64,000 nucleotides of DNA, taken from positions 1,426,001 through 1,490,000 of the forward strand of contig NZ_JQNN01000001.1 of the NCBI RefSeq assembly GCF_000745265.1, in the 5' to 3' direction. A program made the position numbers and the translations under genes. How positions within the stretch are numbered: the stretch's first letter is position 1; every line of letters begins with the position of its first letter. This DNA is from Massilia sp. 9096 (GTDB taxonomy: Bacteria; Pseudomonadota; Gammaproteobacteria; Burkholderiales; Burkholderiaceae_D). Below are positions 53,054-61,109 of this stretch, piece after piece. The notes beneath the pieces were generated by a model. That model saw only the letters and a list, made by a program, of their open reading frames with translations. It was not told the origin of the DNA and did no database searches.

Positions 53054-53365
53054 ATGAGGCATGGCGCACGAACGCGCGCGCTCGTTTTCTGGCTGAGCCT
53101 GACGCTGGCCTCGTTCGCCATCGCCGCGGCCGGGCACCACCACGACCGTGCAGTCGACGCGCACATCTGCGCCATCTGCGCCGTTCTGGTGGACGAGCTG
53201 CCCAACGTCGATCACCTGCCGCCCGTCGTGACAAGCGTCGCAACGCAATCGTATGTCTTGCTGTGCGTCATTGCCTATGTGTGCTGGCATTGCTTTGAGC
53301 TGCCGCTGCCGCCGAGTTGTGGACCGCCGCACGTGCGCCCGCGACCCGAGGTCGCTGTCTTTTGA
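53054..53365 (+). CDS. Small His/CxxC membrane protein (DUF2946-like), copy 3
   Basis: A 103-residue protein with the same opening: hydrophobic A-L-V-F-W-L-S-L-T-L-A-S-F-A-I-A-A-A, then G-H-H-H-D-R, then H-I-C-A-I-C-A-V-L. Here the tail differs: a second hydrophobic stretch (Y-V-L-L-C-V-I-A-Y-V-C-W-H-C-F) replaces the F-L-I-P segment, perhaps after a frameshift. It is 52 bases upstream of the TonB receptor and probably co-transcribed with it. Confidence 0.65.
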   Translation: MRHGARTRALVFWLSLTLASFAIAAAGHHHDRAVDAHICAICAVLVDELPNVDHLPPVVTSVATQSYVLLCVIAYVCWHCFELPLPPSCGPPHVRPRPEVAVF

Positions 53366-53417
53366 TGAGTTTTCCGCCGCCGCTTGACGGCACAACAAAA
53401 TTTACAAAGAGGTTCAC

Positions 53418-55589
53418 ATGCAACGCACTCCCAAACTCCGTCCGCTGCCGCTGCTGCTGGCAGGCTTGTTCATGTCCGGCGCCGCCGTCGCGGCCGAGGC
53501 ACCCGATGCGCCGGCTCCGCAAGCCGTCGACGCCAACGGCCAGCCGATCCAGACCGTGGAAGTCACCGCCGCCCACCTGAAGAGCGAGCGCATCGAGCTG
53601 TCGCCGCGGATCGGCACGACGGTCTACACGATCGACCAGCACATCATCGAAGGCTTGCCGCAGGGCGCCAATACGCCGTTCAATGAAGTCCTGCTGCGCC
53701 TGCCGGGCGTCGACCAGGATTCGAAAGCGTCCGGCTCGCTGCACGTGCGCGACGACCACGCCAACGTCCAGTACCGCATCAACGGCGTGCTGCTGCCCGA
53801 AAACATCAGCGGCTTCGGCACCGCGATCGATACCCGCCTGGTCGACCAGATCGACTTCATGACCGGCGCCTTGCCGGCCCAATTCGGTCTTCGCACGGCG
53901 GCCGTGATCGACATCCAGACCAAGGAAGGCGTGCGCAACGGCGGCCGTATCGGCGTGCTGGTCGGCAGCCACAACGACGTCGAGCCGAGCGCGGAATTCT
54001 TCGGTACGCAAGGCAATCTGAGCTACTACCTGTCGGGCAGCTACGTGCGCAACAACCTCGGCATCGAGAACCCGCAGCCGACCCGCAACGCGCTGCACGA
54101 CCACACGCAGCAGACCAAGTCCTTCGGCAACCTGTCGTACTTCATCGACGACCAGACCCGCGTCGGCCTGATGTTCGGCACTTATAACGGCCACTTCCAG
54201 ATCCCGAACAATCCAGACCAGGCGCCTGGCTTCTCGCTGACCGGCCAGAGCGATGCCGACGTCGGCACCAGCAACGTGACGTCGTCGCAGCTGAACGAGA
54301 CCCAGAAGGAAGTTAACCGCTTCGTCGTGGCGTCGCTGCAGAAGAGCCTGGGCGACCTGAACTATCAGGTCTCGGCCTTCCACCAGTATTCGGACCTGCA
54401 CTTCTTCCCGGATGCGCTCGGCGACCTGATTTACAACGGCGTTGCGTCGGATACGCTGCGCTCGAACTCGGCCTCCGGCCTGCAACTGGACGGCAGCTAT
54501 AAACTGAACGCCAGCCATACGGTGCGCACCGGCCTGCAGTACACGCGCCAGGTCACGCACAGCAACAACACGGTCCGGGCATTCCCGACCGACGATGACG
54601 GCCTGCAAACCTCGACCGATCCGCTGACGATCTTCGATAACTCAAGCAAGACCGGCAAGCTGTACAGTCTGTACCTGCAGGACGAGTGGCATATCACTGC
54701 GCCGTTGACCCTGAACTACGGTCTGCGCTACGACAAGGTGGACGCCTTCACGCAAGAGCACCAGTGGAGCCCGCGCGTCAACCTCGCTTACCAGATCATG
54801 CAAGGCACCGCGCTGCACGCGGGCTTCTCGCGCTACTTCACGCCGCCGCCGCAAGAACTCGCCGCGCAGTCGAGCATCAACCTGTACACCAGCACAACGA
54901 ACGCCCCCGCGATTCCCGTGTCGGACAATGTGAAGGCTGAGCGCACCAGCTACTACGACATCGGTATCAGCCACCAGGTCAACAGCAAGCTGACGCTGAC
55001 CGCGGACGCCTACTACAAGCACATCCGTAACCTGCTGGACGAAGGCCAGTTCGGCCAGGCGCTGATCCTGTCGCCGTTCAACTATGCGAAAGGCTATGCC
55101 AAGGGCCTCGAACTGTCGGCCATCTATAGCGACGCGCAATGGGGCGGCTACCTCAACTTCGCAACGCAAAAGGCGATGGGCCAAAACATTGTATCCGGCC
55201 AGTCGCTGTTCGACCCGGACGAGCTGGCGTACATTTCGAACCACTACATCTATCTCGACCACGACCAGAAGTTCACCGTCTCCGGCGGCGCGCATTACCA
55301 CTTTGGCGACAACCAGGTCAGCACCGATGTCCTGTACGGCAGCGGCTTGCGCCTGACCCCGGACGGCGGCGCGCCCAACTCGGGCCACCTGCCGTCGTAC
55401 ACGACCGTGAACTTCGCATATACCCATAACTGGAAGAACACCGGCTTCGGCAACGTCGAGGGCCGACTGGCGCTGGTCAATGCGTTCGACCGCAGCTACC
55501 TGATTCGCGACGGTAGCGGTGTCGGCGTCGGCGCGCCGCAGTTCGGCACGCGCCGCTCGGTGTACGCGGGCCTGTCGGTCGGATTCTGA
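53418..55589 (+). CDS. TonB-dependent outer-membrane receptor, second
   Basis: A 723-residue receptor with a signal peptide ending A-A-V-A-A-E. The TonB-box-like V-E-V-T-A is followed by a plug with L-L-R-L-P-G-V-D-Q-D, V-Q-Y-R-I-N-G-V-L-L-P and I-D-F-M-T-G-A-L-P-A-Q-F-G. The barrel closes with A-G-L-S-V-G-F. AAGAGG precedes the ATG. Its plug style is closer to ZnuD-like and nutrient receptors than to siderophore receptors. Its association with zur and the His/Cys-rich proteins makes zinc uptake the best guess. Confidence 0.88.
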   Translation: MQRTPKLRPLPLLLAGLFMSGAAVAAEAPDAPAPQAVDANGQPIQTVEVTAAHLKSERIELSPRIGTTVYTIDQHIIEGLPQGANTPFNEVLLRLPGVDQDSKASGSLHVRDDHANVQYRINGVLLPENISGFGTAIDTRLVDQIDFMTGALPAQFGLRTAAVIDIQTKEGVRNGGRIGVLVGSHNDVEPSAEFFGTQGNLSYYLSGSYVRNNLGIENPQPTRNALHDHTQQTKSFGNLSYFIDDQTRVGLMFGTYNGHFQIPNNPDQAPGFSLTGQSDADVGTSNVTSSQLNETQKEVNRFVVASLQKSLGDLNYQVSAFHQYSDLHFFPDALGDLIYNGVASDTLRSNSASGLQLDGSYKLNASHTVRTGLQYTRQVTHSNNTVRAFPTDDDGLQTSTDPLTIFDNSSKTGKLYSLYLQDEWHITAPLTLNYGLRYDKVDAFTQEHQWSPRVNLAYQIMQGTALHAGFSRYFTPPPQELAAQSSINLYTSTTNAPAIPVSDNVKAERTSYYDIGISHQVNSKLTLTADAYYKHIRNLLDEGQFGQALILSPFNYAKGYAKGLELSAIYSDAQWGGYLNFATQKAMGQNIVSGQSLFDPDELAYISNHYIYLDHDQKFTVSGGAHYHFGDNQVSTDVLYGSGLRLTPDGGAPNSGHLPSYTTVNFAYTHNWKNTGFGNVEGRLALVNAFDRSYLIRDGSGVGVGAPQFGTRRSVYAGLSVGF

Positions 55590-55596
55590 TCGTAGA

Positions 55597-55626
55597 GCAT
55601 CCGCGCCAAGCTATTGGCGCGGATGC
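55597..55626. terminator. Strong hairpin after the second TonB receptor
   Basis: GCATCCGCGCCAA pairs perfectly with TTGGCGCGGATGC around GCTA, eight bases after the receptor stop and before a convergent gene. It lacks a T run but is a 13-bp stem. Confidence 0.65.
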
Positions 55627-55638
55627 CGGGTCGGCAGC

Positions 55639-55884
55639 TCAGATCATCGTGAAGCATGCGCGGCAGCAGGCGCGGTTGCGCAAATGCGCCACGGTGAGCA
55701 GCACGGCGCCCGCGACGGTGAGGCAGGTCTCGGCCGCTTCACCGTGGCGCGGGCCGACCACGAATGCCGCGCTTGCGAGACGTGCCAGCCCGGCGGCACC
55801 CGTTGCGACGACCCGTACGCGACGATGCGTAAGGTAGCCCGGCGCCAGTACAATCAGGGCGGCGCACAGCGCCAGACCGACCAT
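55639..55884 (-). pseudogene. MerC-like fragment
   Basis: An 81-residue frame matching the C-terminal half of MerC-domain proteins. L-V-L-A-P-G-Y-L-T-H-R-R-V-R-V in loose form follows helix 3, then the last helix E-T-C-L-T-V-A-G-A-V-L-L-T-V-A-H-L-R-N-R. The Cys cluster C-C-R-A-C is at the end. Homology extends upstream of the Met (S-E-I-F-H-R) without the first two helices, so the N-terminal half with its Cys pair is gone. MerC-like proteins occur in zinc-regulated sets. It could still be a short functional gene. Confidence 0.45.
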
Positions 55885-56219
55885 GGCACGGTGGAAGATT
55901 TCGCTGTCCGCGCGTGGGCTAACAGTGCGGCGAAGCAGCAGGCGGGACGGGCCTGACGCGCTGAGCGCGCGTCAGAGAACGCCATTCTTCACGATCCGCG
56001 CGCCGGCGGGTCTCGTGCGTTGGCCATCAGGGACAGGCCGGGAAGTGGCGCGATGCACGAGAGCAAGTTAATGAACAGTTGGTAATCATGCGCTGGAGCA
56101 GATTTGATAAGATCTATTGTCGTAATCAACGGTCAGCTGCAGCCGGATGTTCAGTCTATAGCCCTTGGGCGTCCGCAGCATCCACGATGGGTCATCATCC
56201 GACACAAGAGGAGAGCATC
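55885..56219. other. 335-base intergenic region
   Basis: The left end holds the decayed upstream part of the MerC-like fragment on the minus strand. The part from about 56070 is AT-richer and should carry the promoter of the S53 peptidase. No other gene is seen. Confidence 0.4.
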
Positions 56220-57806
56220 ATGGCAAAGTACGACGAGCGCAGGGTAGTTCCCGGCAGCGCCCCGATCCATATCCATAACGCGGTGCCAGTCGGACGCGCG
56301 CCTGAGGAAGAACGGTTTGATGTCACTGTGCGTGTACGCCGTCGCGCGCCACTCAACCTGACCGCGCTGGCAAGCCGCGTGCTCACGCGCGAGGAATATG
56401 AAGCGCAGCATGGTGCCGCTCCGGAAGATATGGAGAAAGTCGCTGATTTCGCACGACACTTCGGTCTCGTTGTCACCGCGATGGAAAGCGGTCGGCGGAG
56501 CGTTTTCCTGAGTGGAACCGTGGCCCAGTTCGAAAAGGCCTTTGGCACTCTCATCGAGCACGTCGAACATGAGGCAGGTGTCACGCGTCAGCGCCAGGGC
56601 GAACTGACCGTGCCGGAAGAGATCGCGGACTTGGTCGAGGGCGTGTTCGGCATCCAGGATACGCCGATTGCGCGTCCCCATTTCCAGATCTACCGCGTAG
56701 GCGCTGCGGAGGTCTTGCAGCCGAGCCAGCAGGTGTCGAACACGTCGTTCACTCCCGTCGAGCTCGCGCGGCTCTACAATTTTCCGCAGGATGTCGACGG
56801 CAGCGGCCAATGCATCGCCATCATCGAGCTCGGCGGCGGTTATCGAACGCGCGACCTTGTTGCGTACTTCAAACGCCTGAACCTGCCGTCGCCAAAGGTG
56901 ACGACCGTAAGAGTCGACGGTGGGAAAAATCAACCTGGCACGCCGGACGGTGCGGACGGCGAAGTAATGCTCGACATCGAAGTTGCTGCGGCCGTCGCGC
57001 CCAGGGCTTCTATTGTCGTGTACTTTGCGCCAAACACCGACAAAGGCTTCCTCGATGCAGTCACCGCCGCGCTGCACGACAAGACGAATCGCCCTAGCGT
57101 TATCTCGATCAGTTGGGGTGGGCCCGAGAAAAATTGGACCGGACAGGCAATGGCGTCTTTTGACGAGGCTTTCCAGGCCGGCGCTGCGCTCGGCGTCACG
57201 ATCTGCTGCGCTTCGGGTGACGCTGGTTCAGGAGACGAGAATCCGGACAATGCTCAGCCCGACGGCCTGGAACACGTCGACTTCCCGTCTTCGAGCCCGC
57301 ATGTCTTGGCCTGCGGCGGAACGCGCCTGGTCGCCAGCGGCGGCGGCATTGCATCCGAGACGGTGTGGAACGATGACCCTAGGAGTAGCGCAGGTGGTGG
57401 TGGCGTCAGTGACGTGTTCGACGTGCCGGACTACCAGCGTAGCGCCAACATTCCCCCCTCGGCCAATCCTGGCGGCCGGCGCGGACGCGGCGTACCAGAC
57501 GTCGCTGGCAACGCGGATCCGCAGACGGGTTATCAAGTCCGTGTCGATGGCGAGGATATGGTGATCGGTGGAACCAGCGCCGTCGCGCCGTTGTGGGCCG
57601 GTTTGATAGCGCTGTTTAATCAAAAGCTCGGCCGTCCGGTTGGCTTCCTGCAGCCCGTGCTGTACAGCGGAAATATGAGCGGTGGTCTGCGCGACGTCAC
57701 CAGCGGAAACAACGGTGCTTATCGAGCTGGACCAGGCTGGGATTGCTGTACAGGTTGGGGCTCGCCGGATGGGCTAGCGCTGCTTGCGAGCCTCGCTAAA
57801 GGCTGA
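56220..57806 (+). CDS. S53 (sedolisin/kumamolisin) peptidase
   Basis: A 528-residue serine-carboxyl peptidase. The pro-domain (about 1-160) has F-D-V-T-V-R-V-R-R-R and Y-E-A-Q-H-G-A. The catalytic domain has the Glu and Asp in G-E-V-M-L-D-I-E-V, the oxyanion Asp in A-S-G-D-A-G-S-G-D and the nucleophile in G-G-T-S-A-V-A-P. The C-terminal calcium site includes D-V-T-S-G-N-N. AGAGGAG precedes the ATG. I see no signal peptide, as in some kumamolisins. Enzymes of this family digest proteins at acid pH. Confidence 0.92.
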   Translation: MAKYDERRVVPGSAPIHIHNAVPVGRAPEEERFDVTVRVRRRAPLNLTALASRVLTREEYEAQHGAAPEDMEKVADFARHFGLVVTAMESGRRSVFLSGTVAQFEKAFGTLIEHVEHEAGVTRQRQGELTVPEEIADLVEGVFGIQDTPIARPHFQIYRVGAAEVLQPSQQVSNTSFTPVELARLYNFPQDVDGSGQCIAIIELGGGYRTRDLVAYFKRLNLPSPKVTTVRVDGGKNQPGTPDGADGEVMLDIEVAAAVAPRASIVVYFAPNTDKGFLDAVTAALHDKTNRPSVISISWGGPEKNWTGQAMASFDEAFQAGAALGVTICCASGDAGSGDENPDNAQPDGLEHVDFPSSSPHVLACGGTRLVASGGGIASETVWNDDPRSSAGGGGVSDVFDVPDYQRSANIPPSANPGGRRGRGVPDVAGNADPQTGYQVRVDGEDMVIGGTSAVAPLWAGLIALFNQKLGRPVGFLQPVLYSGNMSGGLRDVTSGNNGAYRAGPGWDCCTGWGSPDGLALLASLAKG

Positions 57807-58518
57807 GCGTTGCCTCAAAACCGTCGGCCATAACGTTTTCCCGCAGGAGCAGGGGAGCAGGACGCGCATCGGATTCGACCGGTCGCGAAATCCGTAGCCG
57901 GTCGCGCTTGCTTAGATCTCACGCTCGGCTGGATCGCGCCACGACCAGTCCAAGATGCTGAATAAGCCTATTGAGTCCGGTAATCGACGCATCGTCGGCG
58001 AATCGTTCGATTCCTTGGCCGATATTGTAGAACTACCGGCGCTACAGTAGCCGGAGCGTGTTCGCGAAACCGATGTGTTTCCCGATATTGCATAGGTAGC
58101 ACAGTGCTTGAACTCCCACCAGCTTCATTATCCGTGACATTCGAGCTAATCGCGAATCCGACATTGCGCACAACGCCGTTGGAACGAGTCGATAGTCATC
58201 TTGCGTAAGAGCCGCCAGACATCGACAGAGAGTACAGCGCGGAGGCATTTATGGCGAATTGCGTGAGGAACGGGTTCAAACACGAGACTATGCGTAGCCA
58301 GGACAGCCGGCAGATGATCGCACGTTATTGAGCTCTTGACGGCCCGGCGCCGACGAAGAATGGTTGTTGATGAGGACGACGCCAGCGCTCCCGGCGAAAA
58401 ATCCTATGTAACTATGATGACGAGACGGTAAGCGCGTTTCCCGCCGCGTCATGGAGTTTAGAGCAAACATGTCATCGGTTTTGCATAAGCGCGCTGTGGC
58501 AAGGCAGCCCTCAGAAGC
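57807..58518. other. Gene-poor stretch at the start of the accessory region
   Basis: No supported gene in 712 bases. Two short minus-strand frames (57968-58171 and 58042-58248) overlap each other in different frames and show no family pattern. Base composition falls below that of the chromosome to the left. No integrase, tRNA or direct attachment repeat is visible. Confidence 0.45.
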
Positions 58519-58650
58519 AAGTTTGTTAGATGTGTACGCACCCAGCTCATAGGAGAGGGGGCCGCCAATCGCGCTTGGTCTAACAGTTTTGCTTCCGAAA
58601 TTTGGAAGTAAAACTGCCAGGTGGGAGTCACTGGAAGTGAATTCGTCACT
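58519..58650 (+). repeat. Diverged repeat with hairpin, copy 1
   Basis: It shares GTTAG, GTGTAC, ATAGGAGAGG, GCCG, ACAG-x-TTT-x-CTTC, AAGTAAAACTG and GTCA-x-TGGAA, in this order, with 60952-61085. The ATAGGAGAGG and AAGTAAAACTG blocks are 57 bases apart in both. A 13-bp stem (58584-58596 with 58604-58616, one G.T pair) lies inside. It ends about 145 bases before the first nuclease-like gene. Confidence 0.75.
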
Positions 58651-58796
58651 TCGGTGACGATTCTCAGTGGTGCGACGAGAGCAGACAAAGTCGATGCAGC
58701 ATGGCATGTTTTCGACAAGAAACGTAGAATGTGGGAATGGCATCCCGAGCAGCCGGGACTGTCGGGTTCCCTCATTTAATTAGACGGCTCTAGTTC

Positions 58797-60590
58797 ATGT
58801 ACTTGCTTGAATATCTTGAAAAACGCCTGACCGGTGACGCGTGGACGATAGGTCGGCAATTGATGTATATGCCTTGGCACTGCGATCTTGACCTCCTGAA
58901 ACCGCATGTTCCGCGTGATGTTTTCGCCCGTTTTGCGAAAGTGCAGCGTTACTGCCGGTCACGTATGCAACCCGGCACCAAAGCGCGATTCCTGGGGCTA
59001 CGATTTCACTATGTCGCGCTTAACGCGTTCGTTGTGACCAGCCCCAATCAAATGGAGCATGCTCAATCACGGCTGCTGGAAATGCACGACAGTTTCGTCG
59101 GCCAAGCCGTCGAAGACCTTTTAAAGGAAGAGCTGTCGTTCCGGTCTTTCTCACCTCAGGATCAGGCAGCGTTCATCTCACTCTACGCGCTATCGTGTTT
59201 TTGTCTATGGGTGCTCGCGGGCATCGTCGTTCCTCGCAAAGGCATCATTCCTTACCAGCTTGCCGACGAGGAGCGAATCCTGGAGGCCATTCGTCTGTAT
59301 TGGTTCGGGCATCATTGGAGCTTTCACAGCAATATTGCCGACATCATGCTACGGGCGACGGTGCACTCGGCCTTATGCGCGAATGGCGCATCGTTAGAGC
59401 AGGGCGTTCGCGCGCGTCACCCAGCGTTCGTCGATTTTGTCGAGAATACACTCGACAAAACCATTTCATTTCATGGCGATTTCGTGAATATGATTTACTC
59501 CGTCGACAAGGCCCTCTACACTCGGCTGGCGCGACGGACGGAACTGATCTGCTATCTGTATCTCATGAGTTATGCCGAATTCCAGAATCTAAAGGTTCCG
59601 GATGTCATCGCCGGCAACCACGCCGCCTTACCGCAGGAATATCCTGTCACATCCGTCTACGCGGCCGGCTTCCTGCACAGCGAACTGGACGAACTCTTCG
59701 ACGAGTCCGAGAGGGCTCGCGAGGGCGAAGCGCTCATCGTTCGATCCGGCCCAGGCACACTTCGCATGGGCATGCTGGGCCTGAAGTATGGCTTGATTTC
59801 GTCCTTGAATCCCATGCTCGCCAAGATGACAAAACGCGGCGACTGGTTCGACAAAAAATACATACCAGCATACCTAAACAAGCGGGTGGGTACGGCGCGC
59901 TATCGGTATGGGCAGGAGGTCACAGCGAAATCGGAGAAGGAAGGAAAGTATGACATCGACTTAATCGTTACCGATGAAACCCTTGACCGGCTCTACTTTT
60001 GTCAGATCAAGCACCGGGTTGCAAGTTTACTGCCATACTTCCGTGATGAGCTCGACGAATATGCAAAAAACAAGCAGCTCAATAAGGCCGTAGATCAGCT
60101 ACTCGGTAGCAGGGCGCAGTTCGGTGATCCAGTTTTCTTAGAAAAGATACGCGCATCCCTGAAAAAGTCTGGAGTTTCATCTACGTTCTTAGCAAAGGTC
60201 GACCAGCGGTTTCTTGAGGAAAACACAGGATTTATCGTTATTCATACGATTGAAAACCTCGATTTTGCGTTGAAAAATGGGGTGGCATTCTATGAATGGA
60301 ATACCTTCCGCAATCTGTTGCGTGGCAAGCTCACCCGTTATTCGAAGGAGAAGATTGAAATCATGAATCTCGATCTTGACGGTCTGGCTCTTGATGATCC
60401 GAATCGGCTGTCAAGCGTACTGATGGAACTGGTCGGGAAACAGGACAATGATAATCCGATGCATCCGGGGCGCCAACTGCTATTTGCAATGAATAGCTAT
60501 CTAACCGTGAAGGAGAAATGGAGCATGACCGTTGGTGAGCGCCGGATCTTCGACGTCAATGGAGCGGAGCTGACGTTTCCAATCCTGTAG
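58797..60590 (+). CDS. Unrecognised protein with PD-(D/E)XK-like core
   Basis: A 597-residue protein I cannot place in a named family. The first 370 residues are mixed alpha-helical, with a hydrophobic stretch L-Y-A-L-S-C-F-C-L-W-V-L-A-G-I-V-V near 140 that may be a buried helix. A nuclease-like core follows at residues 384-407: K-Y-D386-I-D388-L-I-V, then Y-F-C-Q403-I-K405-H-R, a D...(E/Q)xK layout with Q in place of E. The remainder is charged. Lower GC than the chromosome suggests transfer. No ribosome site is obvious before the ATG. It looks like a possible defence nuclease, but no partner or known system is recognised. Confidence 0.7.
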   Translation: MYLLEYLEKRLTGDAWTIGRQLMYMPWHCDLDLLKPHVPRDVFARFAKVQRYCRSRMQPGTKARFLGLRFHYVALNAFVVTSPNQMEHAQSRLLEMHDSFVGQAVEDLLKEELSFRSFSPQDQAAFISLYALSCFCLWVLAGIVVPRKGIIPYQLADEERILEAIRLYWFGHHWSFHSNIADIMLRATVHSALCANGASLEQGVRARHPAFVDFVENTLDKTISFHGDFVNMIYSVDKALYTRLARRTELICYLYLMSYAEFQNLKVPDVIAGNHAALPQEYPVTSVYAAGFLHSELDELFDESERAREGEALIVRSGPGTLRMGMLGLKYGLISSLNPMLAKMTKRGDWFDKKYIPAYLNKRVGTARYRYGQEVTAKSEKEGKYDIDLIVTDETLDRLYFCQIKHRVASLLPYFRDELDEYAKNKQLNKAVDQLLGSRAQFGDPVFLEKIRASLKKSGVSSTFLAKVDQRFLEENTGFIVIHTIENLDFALKNGVAFYEWNTFRNLLRGKLTRYSKEKIEIMNLDLDGLALDDPNRLSSVLMELVGKQDNDNPMHPGRQLLFAMNSYLTVKEKWSMTVGERRIFDVNGAELTFPIL

Positions 60591-60951
60591 GTGGAGATGA
60601 GGCTACCTAGCGCTCGGACGTGAAGGTTTGTGTTGATAGCGATCCACAAGTATTTGCGGCGATCGAGGCCGAGGAGGATGGTCAGAAAGCAAGCGTGAGC
60701 GACGCCGTCCTGGCCTTGGTAACCCAGCTTGCGGGTCAGCTTCGGCGTGAAGCCTCCACCGAGGTCGAGGTGGTGCCCGAGCGAATGGCTGGAAGGAGCA
60801 AAAGCTGCGCTCACCTCGGAGGAACGCTTGGGGAAGCTGAACAAGGCAATGTTCGGCGGCGAGAGACCTGGGAAACCAGACGCCAAAGTTGCCGAAGTGG
60901 ATTAACCGGCAGCTGCGAAATAAAGATCATCGCGTGATTGCTCTCGGAAGT
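60591..60951 (+). other. Spacer with a possible frameshifted reading frame
   Basis: A frame from a GTG at 60620 reads M-K-V-C-V-D-S-D-P-Q-V-F-A-A-I-E and then V-S-D-A-V-L-A-L-V. The likelier continuation is in another frame (E-W-L-E-G-A-K-A-A-L-T-S-E-E-R-L), ending at TAA 60903-60905. The two pieces together look like a decayed small gene, but I do not recognise it. Confidence 0.3.
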
Positions 60952-61085
60952 GAAGTTGTTAGTGACGTGTACCTCCATCTTATAGGAGAGGCGCCGATTT
61001 AGCGGGTTTCATAGAACAGATTTACTTCTGGAATCCGCAAGTAAAACTGTAACATGAACGTCAGTGGAACCAAATTTGTTGCTTC
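60952..61085 (+). repeat. Diverged repeat with hairpin, copy 2
   Basis: Sister of 58519-58650. The stem is 61016-61027 with 61039-61050, twelve positions with one A.A mismatch, around an 11-base loop. Where copy 1 has a G.T pair this copy has A-T, so pairing is kept although the bases differ. It ends 24 bases before the start of the second nuclease-like gene. Confidence 0.75.
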
Positions 61086-61109
61086 GACTCGCTGCACGTT
61101 CTAGATCAC

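Noticed and set aside
58519..58650. Integron attC-like core bases (GTTAGAT and GTCTAAC)
   Set aside because: The two cores are in the wrong order for an attC site (GTT first, AAC last), and the second repeat copy does not conserve both.
58288..58743. Minus-strand frame of 151 codons across repeat copy 1
   Set aside because: It runs through the hairpin repeat, has no homology signal, and the second repeat copy does not keep the frame.
60497..60886. Minus-strand frame of 129 codons between the nuclease genes
   Set aside because: It overlaps the 3' end of the first nuclease gene and lacks a recognisable domain. The plus-strand pieces look more coding-like.
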